A stretch of 64,000 bases of DNA from JAMLJG01 sp035327585 (lineage in GTDB: Bacteria > Verrucomicrobiota > Kiritimatiellia > CAIVKH01). This document shows positions 18,682 through 26,900 of the stretch, piece after piece. A program made the translations under genes and the position numbers. The notes under the pieces were generated by a model that saw only the letters and a list, made by a program, of their open reading frames with translations, ran no database searches and was not told the origin of the DNA. Positions within the stretch are counted from its first letter, which is position 1; every line of letters begins with the position of its first letter. The DNA is taken from positions 1 through 64,000 of the forward strand of contig DAOLDD010000013.1 in NCBI GenBank assembly GCA_035327585.1, written 5' to 3'.

Positions 18682-19583
18682 AAAAGCAAACTGTTCGTCC
18701 GTCCGCGAACTTCACGTGGGGCCGCCCGCTGCACCTCAAGTACTACATGTTCGATTGGGACGACAATATCCTGCACATGCCGACGCGGATTCACCTCGAG
18801 AAGAAAACCGCGAGCGGCTGGGCGCCGTACGACGTGTCGACCGCGCAATTCGCGCGCATCCGGCGCACGATGAAGAACTGCCGGCCGCTGGGCGATGACT
18901 GGGATCGCGCGTTTTCCGATTTCTACGACGTGGGTCGGCGCGGCGTGGAGGCCTTCCTCGACGACACGCGCAAGGCGTTGCGTCCGATTATCAAAGGCGA
19001 AGCGCGCGGCGCGCCGAGCTTCCAGAAATTCCGCAAGGCGCTGGTCGAGGGACGCCTGTTCGCCATCATCACCGCGCGCTCCCATAGCGCCGCCGCGATC
19101 CGCAAGGGCGTCGAATATTTCATCAAGCGCGTGCTCACGCCCGCCGAGATGGCGGAGATGCTCGCCAACCTGCGCGGCTACATCGCCTATTTTGACGGCG
19201 ATCCCGGGGCCCTGTCCGACCGGCAGGTGCTCAAGCAATACCTCGACCTCTGCCGCTATCGCGGGGTGACCTCGCCGGAGTTCCAGCAGTTGATGGGCCG
19301 CAAGCTCGGCGGTTCGGAGAGCCCCGAGGAGGCGAAGCAGTTCGCCATTCGCGAATTTGTGCAGCACGCCATCGGTCTCGTGCGCGGCGGCAAAAAGGTG
19401 GCGAAGATCAGCATCGGGTTCTCGGATGACGACCGGAAAAACATCGAGGCCGTCGAGGAGTTCATCCGCCACGAACTGGGCCGCGAGTATCCCGGCGTCA
19501 AATTCGTCGTCTACGACACCTCCGATCCCCGCCGTCGCGCCGGCCGGAAAATCGTGATCAAGCGGGAGGCGGGGAAAGCCTAG
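18678..19583 (+). CDS. HAD-superfamily-like protein of unknown substrate
   Basis: A 301-residue protein with HAD-like motifs in the right order: motif I FDWDDN (25-30, with D26 and D28), motif II ITARSHS and an acidic motif IV GFSDDDRKN. Between them lies a long helical cap. No signal peptide or membrane segment is present, so it should act in the cytosol. It overlaps the amidase stop by four bases, which hints at a cell-envelope or muropeptide-linked role, but nothing in the sequence names the substrate. The motif I is D-W-D-D-N rather than the commoner DxDxT/V, so phosphotransfer chemistry is likely but unproven. Confidence 0.72.
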   Translation: MKKQTVRPSANFTWGRPLHLKYYMFDWDDNILHMPTRIHLEKKTASGWAPYDVSTAQFARIRRTMKNCRPLGDDWDRAFSDFYDVGRRGVEAFLDDTRKALRPIIKGEARGAPSFQKFRKALVEGRLFAIITARSHSAAAIRKGVEYFIKRVLTPAEMAEMLANLRGYIAYFDGDPGALSDRQVLKQYLDLCRYRGVTSPEFQQLMGRKLGGSESPEEAKQFAIREFVQHAIGLVRGGKKVAKISIGFSDDDRKNIEAVEEFIRHELGREYPGVKFVVYDTSDPRRRAGRKIVIKREAGKA

Positions 19584-19608
19584 CGGCTTGCCCTGCCTAT
19601 CGTAAGCC

Positions 19609-19683
19609 GTTCGCGTTCACGTACCCGTACACGCTCCTGGCTTTCGTGATCGTGAACGTGTACGTGAACGTGAATGAGAACGG
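19609..19683. repeat. GTTCACGTAC-type long inverted repeat, copy 1
   Basis: CGTTCGCGTTCACGTAC, CCGTACACG is followed after a short spacer by CGTGAACGTGTACGTGAACG and TGAATGAGAACGG, giving a long imperfect hairpin made of CGTGAACGTG units. A second copy lies at 23007-23070. It occupies most of the gap between the HAD-like and zinc-ribbon genes. Confidence 0.6.
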
Positions 19684-19731
19684 AAGGGTGGCGGGCCTTG
19701 AAATCGCGGGGCGGGGGTCTACACTGCGGGC

Positions 19732-20775
19732 ATGTTTGAGCCTGTGACCGGGGAAATTTTCTTTCGCTGCACCGCGTGCCGCCGCCGCCTGGCGGTCGAG
19801 GCGCGCGCGCGCGGGCTCATGGTGGATTGCCCCGGCTGCCACGCTTCCCTTTTGGTGCCGGAACGCTCCACCGTAACGGACCCCGCCGTGGTGCGGCGCC
19901 GCTCGGCCCGTGCCTTCATGCTGATCGGCGGCCTGGCCTGTGGCGCAGCCGGCTGGTGGCTCGCGCGGGGTGGGGCGGAGGAAGCCGCTGCCGTCGCGCC
20001 GGCGCAACCCGCTGTTCGCGAATTGAGCAACCCGCTGCGCGAAGCGCTGGCCGCGCGTTCGAAGACCGGCGCGTCTTCGGAGCGGGCGCTGGCTGATGCG
20101 CGGGCGCTGGAACAGGAATATTCCCATCTCCAATCCGCGCACCGCGCGGTGAGCCGGCAGTACGAGGATCTCGCGAACTGGGTGCTCACCAACCTGCGTG
20201 GACGCTTCCTGCTGAAGGACCGGCATGTCGGCCGCCTGCGGTTCTCACCGGTCGGCGAGGATTATTCCGTGCACCCGGACCTCGCCGATTTCCTCGCGGT
20301 GAACGAGCAGGAATCGGGCTTGATGCAGGACCTCTTGCAGTATGGACGCGCGGCGCTGCTCGGTTTGCAGCGGCAGTACGCCGTCACGACGCAGGCCGCG
20401 CCCGGCCAGGTCTCCGTCTACATCCCTCCCTTCGATCGCGAAGGCGCCGCGCTGCGCGAAGACCTCTACAGCGGCCTGCAAACCGTGCTCGGCGCGGATC
20501 GCTTCAACCGCATGATCGCCGTGGGCGAGGAGGAGCTCGTCCGCGCCTACGACTACTTCGGCGCCGCCGCGCGCACGCTTGTGTTCGAACTCGCCATGGA
20601 CCCCGCGGTTTCCAAACAGCCGTACCTCGTGATTCGAGACGGCTGGGTGATTCCGAAGGACGCGTCGCGCCGCGTGACCGAAACAACCGAGGAAGCCGTC
20701 ACCGAACTGCCCCCTCGCTACAACGCCTACCTCCCCCTCCTGCCCGAATTCGTGGCCACCTATGCCAAACCCTGA
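19732..20775 (+). CDS. membrane protein with N-terminal zinc-ribbon-like motif
   Basis: A 347-residue protein I cannot assign to a family. Residues 13-36 hold two CxxC pairs (CTAC and CPGC), a zinc-ribbon-like knuckle, followed by one membrane helix (MLIGGLACGAAGWWLA, ~63-78). The remainder is soluble, with a helical segment rich in Glu and Ala and a final mixed region ending LPEFVATYAKP. The orientation would put the cysteines in the cytosol. Its 3' end overlaps the pseudouridine synthase gene by 14 bases. The zinc-ribbon and helix arrangement resembles prokaryotic tethered sensors, but the function is not inferable. Confidence 0.7.
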   Translation: MFEPVTGEIFFRCTACRRRLAVEARARGLMVDCPGCHASLLVPERSTVTDPAVVRRRSARAFMLIGGLACGAAGWWLARGGAEEAAAVAPAQPAVRELSNPLREALAARSKTGASSERALADARALEQEYSHLQSAHRAVSRQYEDLANWVLTNLRGRFLLKDRHVGRLRFSPVGEDYSVHPDLADFLAVNEQESGLMQDLLQYGRAALLGLQRQYAVTTQAAPGQVSVYIPPFDREGAALREDLYSGLQTVLGADRFNRMIAVGEEELVRAYDYFGAAARTLVFELAMDPAVSKQPYLVIRDGWVIPKDASRRVTETTEEAVTELPPRYNAYLPLLPEFVATYAKP

Positions 20776-21487
20776 CGACGCCACTCCGCGCCGTGTGCGC
20801 TTGCACAAATACATGGCCGAATGCGGTGTCGCCGCGCGCCGCGCGTGTGAGCGCATCATGCAGGAGGGCCGGGTGCGCGTGGATGGTGCGGTCGTCCGCG
20901 AGCCGGGAACCACCATTGATCCCACCACGCAGCGCGTCGAAGTGGATGGACGCTTGATCAGCCGCGAGCGCTTCCGCTACCTGCTCTACCACAAGCCGCG
21001 CGGCGTGCTCAGCGCGCTCTCCGACGACCGCGGGCGCGGGCACCTCGGCGACGTGCTGCCACCGGAACTCGGACGCGTGTACCACGTCGGCCGCCTCGAC
21101 CAGGACAGCGAGGGCCTGTTGCTGCTCACGAACGACGGCGAATTCGCCGCGCGCATGACGCACCCGCGCTACGAAATCGAAAAGACCTACCAAGTCTGGT
21201 GCACCGGCGAGCCTGATGCCGCCGCGATCCAGCGCATGCTGGACGGCATTGAAGACGACGGCGAACGCCTGCGCGCTAAACGAATCGACCGCATCGACAC
21301 GGGCCATTACACCGTCGTGCTGACGGAGGGAAAAAAACGGGAAATCCGCCGCCTCTTCGCCGCTTGCGGCTGCCCCGTGACGCGCCTGCTGCGCACCGCC
21401 GTCGGCCCCGTCCGCCTCGGCGCGCTCTCCACCGGCCTCTTCCGCGACCTCACCCCCGAAGAGGTCGCCACGCTTCGCGCGCTGTAG
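20762..21487 (+). CDS. rRNA pseudouridine synthase (RsuA/RluB family)
   Basis: A 241-residue enzyme that isomerises a uridine of ribosomal RNA to pseudouridine. An S4 RNA-binding domain (RLHKYMAECGVAARRACERIMQEGRV) opens the protein, followed by the RsuA-type catalytic domain with GRLDQDSEGLLLLTNDG, where the Asp of GRLD is catalytic, and the C-terminal KRELRR-like segment EGKKREIRRLFAACG. Length and motifs fit RluB or RsuA; which rRNA position is modified cannot be decided here. It overlaps the upstream zinc-ribbon gene by 14 bases. Confidence 0.93.
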   Translation: MPNPDDATPRRVRLHKYMAECGVAARRACERIMQEGRVRVDGAVVREPGTTIDPTTQRVEVDGRLISRERFRYLLYHKPRGVLSALSDDRGRGHLGDVLPPELGRVYHVGRLDQDSEGLLLLTNDGEFAARMTHPRYEIEKTYQVWCTGEPDAAAIQRMLDGIEDDGERLRAKRIDRIDTGHYTVVLTEGKKREIRRLFAACGCPVTRLLRTAVGPVRLGALSTGLFRDLTPEEVATLRAL

Positions 21488-21494
21488 GCTACCC

Positions 21495-21553
21495 CTCCGG
21501 CGGCGGAGCGCCGGAGCTACAGCCCCTGTAGTTCCGCCGCTCTGTCGGCGGAG
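21495..21553. repeat. inverted pair of GTAG-headed REP-like hairpins, locus 2
   Basis: Minus-strand copy 21495-21520: GTAG, CTCCGGCG, loop CTCCGC, CGCCGGAG. Plus-strand copy 21528-21553: GTAG, TTCCGCCG, loop CTCTGT, CGGCGGAG (one T-G wobble). Compared with locus 1, the stem of the second copy has changed on both sides (CCGCCG with CGGCGG), keeping pairing. The pair follows the pseudouridine synthase stop codon and may double as a terminator between two convergent genes. Confidence 0.78.
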
Positions 21554-21589
21554 ATTCGGGAGAATTCGTCTCCATTCGTGGTTAAAAAA

Positions 21590-22435
21590 TTACGCGCACG
21601 CGGCGCCGACTTCGCCGAGCAGGTGCGCGACGGAGTCCTCCAGCGAAAGCTGGCCCGCCGCGACCTGCACTTCGTAGCGGCGGTGCCAAAGGCCGAGGCG
21701 CGGCCGCGCCTGGCGCAGTTCGTCGAGAATCAACGGGACCATCGGCCCGCCTTCATCGAGGTAACCGGATTCCACAAATGCGCGCTCCGCCGCGGCGCGG
21801 TCGTACGTCACCCGCACGATGCGCGCGGACCAGCCTTCGTTCCATTCGAGCACCGCGAAGGAGGGCTGCGTGATGCCGTCGAACGGCATGCCGACCGCGC
21901 CCGCGTTGACGATCATCGTGCCGTTGATCCGGCGGATGAACGGAATGTGCGTGTGCCCGGCCACGAGCACCGCCGGCTGCGGCGCGGTCAATTCCGCGAG
22001 CACCGGTTCCTCCATGTCCTCGTAAAGTCCCTGCCGGTTCCCGCGCATCGACGCATGCACAAAGCGGACTTCCGAGCCGTCCGGGCCGTTCAGCGAAAAA
22101 TGGTCCGGCCACACCGCGAGCCGCGGCAACAGGTCGCGCACGCGGTTCATCGTCCAGTGCGTGTGCGCGTAAAGCAGTCGTTCCCACGGTGCGCGCGCAA
22201 GTTCCCCCCGCGACTCCAGCAGGACAAAATCCTCGTGGTTGCCCTTGATAAACTGCCAGTGCCGCGCCTCGCGCAGGCCGAGCAGCCGCTCCAGGCACGC
22301 ACGCGGTTCCGGGCCGCGGTTGATCACGTCGCCCGCGACGACCACCTGGTCCGGAGCCAGCGCGTCCACCTCCGCCAGCACCGCCTCCAGGGCGACGCGG
22401 TTCGCGTGGACGTCCGATAGAATCACGATGCGCAT
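21590..22435 (-). CDS. metallophosphoesterase family protein
   Basis: A 281-residue calcineurin-like phosphoesterase. The start is set at MRIVILSDVHANR (22435), immediately before motif I; the longer upstream frame has no start signal and no conserved sequence. The metal-site motifs follow in order: SDVHAN, VAGDVINRG, GNHED, a His in AHTHW, and VAGHTHIPF. The absence of a signal peptide indicates a cytosolic enzyme. Relatives hydrolyse cyclic nucleotides, dinucleoside polyphosphates or protein phosphates, and the substrate here is unknown. It is divergent from the small exported gene at 22515, which starts 79 bases away. Confidence 0.9.
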   Translation of the reverse strand: MRIVILSDVHANRVALEAVLAEVDALAPDQVVVAGDVINRGPEPRACLERLLGLREARHWQFIKGNHEDFVLLESRGELARAPWERLLYAHTHWTMNRVRDLLPRLAVWPDHFSLNGPDGSEVRFVHASMRGNRQGLYEDMEEPVLAELTAPQPAVLVAGHTHIPFIRRINGTMIVNAGAVGMPFDGITQPSFAVLEWNEGWSARIVRVTYDRAAAERAFVESGYLDEGGPMVPLILDELRQARPRLGLWHRRYEVQVAAGQLSLEDSVAHLLGEVGAACA

Positions 22436-22514
22436 ACCGCGCCGAATGTACGCCAGCGCGCGCCCGATTGCATATTTGTTTTCCGCCACGGCGGACGTGG
22501 GTATTCTTAAAGAT

Positions 22515-22928
22515 ATGAAATCCCTGCTATCCGCCCTTTGCCTCTCCCTCGGCGTTACCCTCGCGCAAGCCGCAGCCCCGGCCCTCGTCGAGGTCGTCGA
22601 CACGCTTGCGCCATCCAACGCGCTGAACGTCGTCACCTATTCCGCCCCGCGCGCCGTCTCGATCGCGGAACTCGGACTGGACGCGCTGCACGCCGGCGTC
22701 GCGATCATGGTGGCCGACGAAATCCGCATCTTCGCGAGCCGCGACGCGATGGACGCCTCGCCGAAGGCGCGACTCTGGCGCAACGCGCGCGAGGGCAATC
22801 GCTGGTGGTACCAAACCGGCGGCGTAGGAAGCGCCGAGGGCCATGTCGTGCAACCCGGCGAAGTCATCGTCGTCGTAACCCGCGCCTCCACGCAGCCCAT
22901 CGCTTGGAAGAACCCGCTTTCGCCGTAA
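22515..22928 (+). CDS. small exported protein of unknown function
   Basis: A 137-residue protein with a clean signal peptide (MKSLLSALCLSLGVTLAQA). The mature part is a short, probably beta-rich domain ending VVQPGEVIVVVTRA, STQPIAWKNPLSP. The final segment, a Pro-Gly/Glu turn, a hydrophobic strand, then Thr-x-x-x-x-W-x-N, resembles the C-terminus of the giant protein that ends at 52000. I do not recognise a family. The start is the ATG at 22515; the frame is open upstream but has no signal sequence there. Confidence 0.7.
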   Translation: MKSLLSALCLSLGVTLAQAAAPALVEVVDTLAPSNALNVVTYSAPRAVSIAELGLDALHAGVAIMVADEIRIFASRDAMDASPKARLWRNAREGNRWWYQTGGVGSAEGHVVQPGEVIVVVTRASTQPIAWKNPLSP

Positions 22929-22930
22929 AA

Positions 22931-22978
22931 TTTACAACGTCTGTAATTCCTTTTTTTGGGACTTACAACGTCTGTAAA
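22931..22978. repeat. direct pair of TTTACAACGTCTGTAA repeats
   Basis: Unit 1 (22931-22946) reads TTTACAACGTCTGTAA and unit 2 (22963-22978) TTACAACGTCTGTAAA, 32 bases apart in the same orientation. Each is itself a near-palindrome. The same unit in the other orientation forms a pair at 52207-52252. The unit sits right after a stop codon and before the D-type repeat. Confidence 0.7.
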
Positions 22979-23006
22979 ACTGTTCTGATCGCAGCGGATA
23001 CTCCCC

Positions 23007-23070
23007 CGTTCACGTTCACGTTACCGTTCACGGTTGTCGTGTACGTGTAGGTGTACGTGAACGTGAACGA
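23007..23070. repeat. GTTCACGTAC-type long inverted repeat, copy 2
   Basis: CCGTTCACGTTCACGTTACC, GTTCACGG is followed by GTGTACGTGTAGG, TGTACGTGAACGTGAACGAG. The arrangement matches the repeat at 19609 and lies between two convergent genes. Confidence 0.6.
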
Positions 23071-23075
23071 GAGAG

Positions 23076-24176
23076 CTACGGCGTGATGCGAATTTCACCA
23101 ATCTTCGGCGCGCCGCCGGTGTCGTCGGCGGGGAAGGTCAGGAGCAGGAAGCGCGCGGTGACGGGTCCGCTTTCAAGCGCCTTGTTGAGATCTGGCCATT
23201 GCTCGGCGTCCATGCTGTAGAAGGGAAGCGCGTTGGTGATGCTGTGCTTGGCGTGCTGGATTTCCAGCGCGGACAGCGTCAGCGGCGGATGGAACTCCGC
23301 AGCGAGCCACCAGCCGGCTTGGCCTTCGGCGCCGTCCCATTGCGTCGTCGTATCGCCGTCGAAGACGTGCCACGCGTTGGTATTCGACACGGCGGAGCTG
23401 CTGGCGACGACGAGGATGGGGCGGGGCGTCGCGTCGGTGCTGTCGGCGGGCGCTTCGCGGTCAGCAAGCGCGGCGAGGCGAGTCTTGGCTTCCGCGCCGA
23501 GCGAGACGTGGTGCTCGACGGCCTGGCTTTCCTCGTAGAGCTGGCGGACTTCCTCGTCGTCGAGCGTGCGCGCGTAGATCAGTACATCGTCGATTGCGCC
23601 GGGGAAATAGCGCGCGTTCTCACTGTCGAAATGGCGGCCGATCTGGAAGTTCCCGGCGACGAACGAGTCGTCCTCCGTGTAGTCGCGTTCCGCGACGAGG
23701 GCGCCGTCCATGTAGACCTTGAGTTTTTCGCCGTAGGTGACGGCGACCTGGGTCCAGCGTCCCTTCGCGAAGGCGAAGTTGGCGACCATGTTCGCGTTGT
23801 AGGTGTTCGGGCCGGAGCCAATGACGTAGCTGTGGCCGAAGGCGTCGCCGATGCCGCTGTCGAGGATGGAGTAGGGGCGCAGGCCGGGGCGGTCGTCGAG
23901 GCGGAACCAGAAGGAGAAGCTGACGGGGAAGCGTTTGCCGCTCACCGGCGTCGCGGCATAGGCGCCCTGGCCGTCGAGCAACAGCGCGCCGTCCGGGTTG
24001 CCGTGCCGGTCGGTCGTGAATTCCGCGCCGACGAGCTGGGCGTGCTGCCCGCGCCCGCTGTGGTCGTCCGCGGTGCCATTGAAGAAATATGCCGCGAGCA
24101 GGTCCGCGCTGAAATCCGCGCGTGCGGTTGGGGCGAGCAGGGCGAAGCCGATGAACAGGGTGAAGAGTGTGCGCAT
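23076..24176 (-). CDS. exported LamG-domain and discoidin-like protein
   Basis: A 366-residue secreted protein with a signal peptide (MRTLFTLFIGFALLAPTARA). Residues ~22-215 form a concanavalin-like LamG domain (LAAYFFNGTADDHSGRGQ, FSFWFRLDD, VAVTYGEKLKVYMDGALV, IDDVLIYARTLDDEEV). Residues ~240-366 resemble an F5/8 type C (discoidin) domain, with AWHVFDGDTTTQWDG and GWWLAAEF, then EIRITP at the end. Both are carbohydrate- or surface-binding folds, so adhesion or polysaccharide binding is probable. No catalytic motif is present. It stands alone between two repeat-rich gaps. Confidence 0.85.
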   Translation of the reverse strand: MRTLFTLFIGFALLAPTARADFSADLLAAYFFNGTADDHSGRGQHAQLVGAEFTTDRHGNPDGALLLDGQGAYAATPVSGKRFPVSFSFWFRLDDRPGLRPYSILDSGIGDAFGHSYVIGSGPNTYNANMVANFAFAKGRWTQVAVTYGEKLKVYMDGALVAERDYTEDDSFVAGNFQIGRHFDSENARYFPGAIDDVLIYARTLDDEEVRQLYEESQAVEHHVSLGAEAKTRLAALADREAPADSTDATPRPILVVASSSAVSNTNAWHVFDGDTTTQWDGAEGQAGWWLAAEFHPPLTLSALEIQHAKHSITNALPFYSMDAEQWPDLNKALESGPVTARFLLLTFPADDTGGAPKIGEIRITP

Positions 24177-24396
24177 GTTGGGTCTCCCGTGGGATAGACA
24201 ACTACCCCGCGGCGACGTTCAGGGCAAGGGGGGAATGAACATCGTCTGTGCTCGTTCGCTTTCCGCCGGCAGAGCGGCGGAACTACAGCAGAATGCGGTT
24301 GTAGCTCCGGCGCTCCGTCGCCGGAGAGGGAATGAACCACCTGGGCTCATTTCGTCATTGGTCATTGGGTCATTCGCCATTACTATCCACGCCCCT
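24177..24396. repeat. gap between LamG gene and leuS with REP pair and GTCATTGG tract
   Basis: Besides the GTAG-headed pair (listed separately) the gap holds a short tract, TCATTGGTCATTGGGTCATTCG, at about 24354-24376, just before leuS. It is a direct repeat of a GTCATTGG unit. No leader peptide, T-box or promoter could be recognised. Confidence 0.45.
24261..24326. repeat. inverted pair of GTAG-headed REP-like hairpins, locus 3
   Basis: Minus-strand copy 24261-24286: GTAG, TTCCGCCG, loop CTCTGC, CGGCGGAA. Plus-strand copy 24301-24326: GTAG, CTCCGGCG, loop CTCCGT, CGCCGGAG. Both stems are perfect. Across the six copies of the window the loop is always CTCYGY and substitutions in the stems are compensated. 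Confidence 0.78.
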
Positions 24397-26853
24397 ATGC
24401 CGTATCCATTCGCACAACTTGAGCCGAAGTGGCAGGCCTGGTGGCTGGCCCACAAGACCTTCCGCACACCCGACCAGCCGGACCCGGCGAAGCCGAAGTT
24501 CTATGCGCTGGACATGTTCCCGTATCCGAGTGGAGCGGGGCTGCATGTCGGGCATCCGGAGGGCTACACGGCTACGGATATTCTGTGCCGCTACAAGCGG
24601 ATGAAGGGGTTCAACGTGCTGCACCCGATGGGGTGGGACGCGTTCGGGCTGCCGGCGGAGCAGTACGCGATTGAGACGGGCACGCACCCGCGCGAGACGA
24701 CGTATCGGAATATCGACCGGTTTCGCGCGCAGTTGCAGGCGATCGGGTTCTCCTACGACTGGGACCGCGAGTTCGCGACGACGGATGAGGACTACTACCG
24801 TTGGACGCAGTGGATTTTCCTCAAGCTCTACGAGAAGGGCCTCGCCTACCAGGCCGAGGTGCCGGTGAACTGGTGTCCCGCGCTGGGCACGGTGCTGGCG
24901 AACGAGGAGGTCATCGACGGCAAGTCGGAGCGCGGCGGGCATCCCGTCATCCGCAAGCCGATGCGCCAGTGGATGCTGAAGATCACGGCCTACGCCGAAC
25001 GCCTGCTCGAGGATCTCGAACTCGTCAACTGGCCCGAGAGCATCAAGGAGATGCAGCGGAATTGGATCGGGAAGTCGGAGGGCGCGGAGGTTCACTTCCA
25101 GGTCACCGGTCACCGCTCACCGATCACCGTCTTCACGACGCGTCCGGATACGTTGTTCGGGGCGACCTACATGGTGTTGTCGCCGGAGCATGCGCTGGTG
25201 GATGCGATCACGACGCCGGAACAGCGGGCGGCGGTGAAGGCGTATCAGGAGGCGGCATCGCGCAAGAGCGATCTCGAGCGCACGGAATTGCAGAAGACGA
25301 AGTCGGGCGTGTTCACGGGCGCGCATGCGATCAACCCGGTGAACGGCGAGCAAATTCCGATCTGGATCGCCGACTACGTGCTCGCGGGCTACGGTACCGG
25401 CGCGATCATGGCGGTGCCCGCGCACGATACGCGCGACCACGAATTTGCGCAGACGTACAACCTGCCGATCCGTCCCGTGGTTGCCGAGGGTAGGGCGCGT
25501 TCGCCGAACGCGCCGGACGGCGGTTTCGGCGAAACCGCCCTACCTTTCGTTGGTGACGGATTTGCTGTCAATTCGCCCTTGATCGACGGGCTGCCGACGC
25601 CGGAGGCGAAGAAAAAGATCACCGCGTGGCTGGAGGAGAAAGGCCTCGGCGCGGCGCGCGTGAACTACAAATTGCGCGACTGGTTGTTCAGCCGCCAGCG
25701 GTATTGGGGCGAGCCGTTCCCTATTATTTTTGTCGATGGCGAGGCGAAGCCGCTGGGGCCGGACCAGTTGCCGGTGCGGCTGCCGGACGTGGCGACGTAC
25801 AAACCGAGCGGGACGGGCGAAAGTCCGCTGTCCACGATCACCGAGTGGGTGAACACAACGGATCCGGCGACGGGCCGGTCCGCGGTGCGCGAGACGAACA
25901 CGATGCCGCAGTGGGCGGGGTCGTGCTGGTACTACCTGCGATTCATCGACCCGAAGAATCCCGGCGCCCCGGTGGATCCGGCGAAGGAAAAATACTGGAT
26001 GCCGGTGGACCTCTATGTCGGCGGCGCGGAACACGCGGTGCTGCACCTGCTGTATTCGCGGTTCTGGCACAAGGTGTTGTTCGACTGCGGCGTGGTGTCC
26101 ACGAAGGAGCCGTTCCAGCGCCTCGTGAACCAGGGCATGATCCTGGGCGAGGACAACCAGAAGATGAGCAAGTCGCGCGGGAACGTGGTGAATCCCGACG
26201 ACGTGATCAAGCAGTACGGCGCGGACGCGCTGCGGCTCTACGAGATGTTCATGGGGCCGCTGGAGGCGGTGAAGCCGTGGAGCATGCGCGGCGTCGAGGG
26301 CGTGTTCCGGTTCCTGAACCGCGTCTATCGGCTGGTGTGCGACGAGGAAACCGGCGCGTTGCTTCCCGCGGTGGCGGGGGAGCCGACGGTTGAGCAGTTG
26401 CGTCCACTGCACGCGATGTTGAAGAAGGTGGGGGACGACATTGAGGGACTGCGCTTCAACACGGCGATTTCCGCGATGATGGAATTCGTGAACGAGGCGC
26501 AGAAGTGGGAGCGTCGCCCGCGCGCGATTTTGGAACGGTTCGTCCTGGCGTTGAGCCCGCTCGCCCCGCATCTCTCGGAGGAGTTGTGGCAGAAGCTTGG
26601 CCACGACCAGAGTCTCGCCTACGAGCCGTGGCCTGCATACGACTCCGCGTTGTTGGTCTCGGACACCATGGAGATTCCCGTGCAGGTGAATGGCAAACTG
26701 CGCGGCAAGATCGTGGTGCCCGTCGGCGCCGACCAGGACGCCATCGTCGCCGCCGCCCAAGCCGATGAGGGTGTGCAGTCGCATCTCGCGGGGAAAACGC
26801 TGCGCAAGACCATTTTCGTGCCCGGCCGGCTGTTGAATTTCGTGGTTTCTTAG
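24397..26853 (+). CDS. leuS: leucyl-tRNA synthetase
   Basis: Class I aminoacyl-tRNA synthetase charging tRNA-Leu. The 818-residue protein begins at the ATG of MPYPFAQLEPKWQAWW, typical for LeuRS; the upstream open frame has no conserved sequence. The HIGH motif is HVGH (50-53) and KMSKS lies at 589-593. The CP1 editing domain is intact, with GTGAIMAVPAHDTRDHEFA (~333-351). Immediately after RPVVAE, residues ~365-383 (GRARSPNAPDGGFGETALP) are encoded by an inverted pair of GTAG-headed hairpins and have no counterpart in ordinary LeuRS, where a shorter linker to the GDGFAVNS segment is expected. Frame and remaining motifs are preserved, so the enzyme is probably functional. Confidence 0.96.
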   Translation: MPYPFAQLEPKWQAWWLAHKTFRTPDQPDPAKPKFYALDMFPYPSGAGLHVGHPEGYTATDILCRYKRMKGFNVLHPMGWDAFGLPAEQYAIETGTHPRETTYRNIDRFRAQLQAIGFSYDWDREFATTDEDYYRWTQWIFLKLYEKGLAYQAEVPVNWCPALGTVLANEEVIDGKSERGGHPVIRKPMRQWMLKITAYAERLLEDLELVNWPESIKEMQRNWIGKSEGAEVHFQVTGHRSPITVFTTRPDTLFGATYMVLSPEHALVDAITTPEQRAAVKAYQEAASRKSDLERTELQKTKSGVFTGAHAINPVNGEQIPIWIADYVLAGYGTGAIMAVPAHDTRDHEFAQTYNLPIRPVVAEGRARSPNAPDGGFGETALPFVGDGFAVNSPLIDGLPTPEAKKKITAWLEEKGLGAARVNYKLRDWLFSRQRYWGEPFPIIFVDGEAKPLGPDQLPVRLPDVATYKPSGTGESPLSTITEWVNTTDPATGRSAVRETNTMPQWAGSCWYYLRFIDPKNPGAPVDPAKEKYWMPVDLYVGGAEHAVLHLLYSRFWHKVLFDCGVVSTKEPFQRLVNQGMILGEDNQKMSKSRGNVVNPDDVIKQYGADALRLYEMFMGPLEAVKPWSMRGVEGVFRFLNRVYRLVCDEETGALLPAVAGEPTVEQLRPLHAMLKKVGDDIEGLRFNTAISAMMEFVNEAQKWERRPRAILERFVLALSPLAPHLSEELWQKLGHDQSLAYEPWPAYDSALLVSDTMEIPVQVNGKLRGKIVVPVGADQDAIVAAAQADEGVQSHLAGKTLRKTIFVPGRLLNFVVS
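25490..25543. repeat. REP-like inverted pair inside leuS
   Basis: Plus copy 25490-25514: GTAG, stem GGCGCGTTC, loop GCC, stem GAACGCGCC. Minus copy 25519-25543: GTAG, stem GGCGGTTTC, loop GCC, stem GAAACCGCC. Both stems are perfect nine-base pairs and the loop is identical, like the copy in the SCO1 gene. The pair adds roughly twenty codons without disturbing the frame. Confidence 0.8.
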
Positions 26854-26892
26854 AAAAAACGGAAAACAGGAAGACGGGAAGACGGAAAAAAG
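26854..26892. repeat. left inverted repeat flanking the four-helix-bundle gene
   Basis: After the leuS stop codon: AAAAAACGG, AAAACAGG, AAGACGGG, AAGACGGAAAAAAG. It is the reverse complement, with few differences, of 27451-27486. Confidence 0.72.
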
Positions 26893-26900
26893 GGGGGGCG

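Noticed and set aside
22436..22636. N-terminal extension of the metallophosphoesterase
   Set aside because: The upstream 67 codons lie across the divergent gene's start and show no conserved sequence; motif I begins right after the ATG at 22435.
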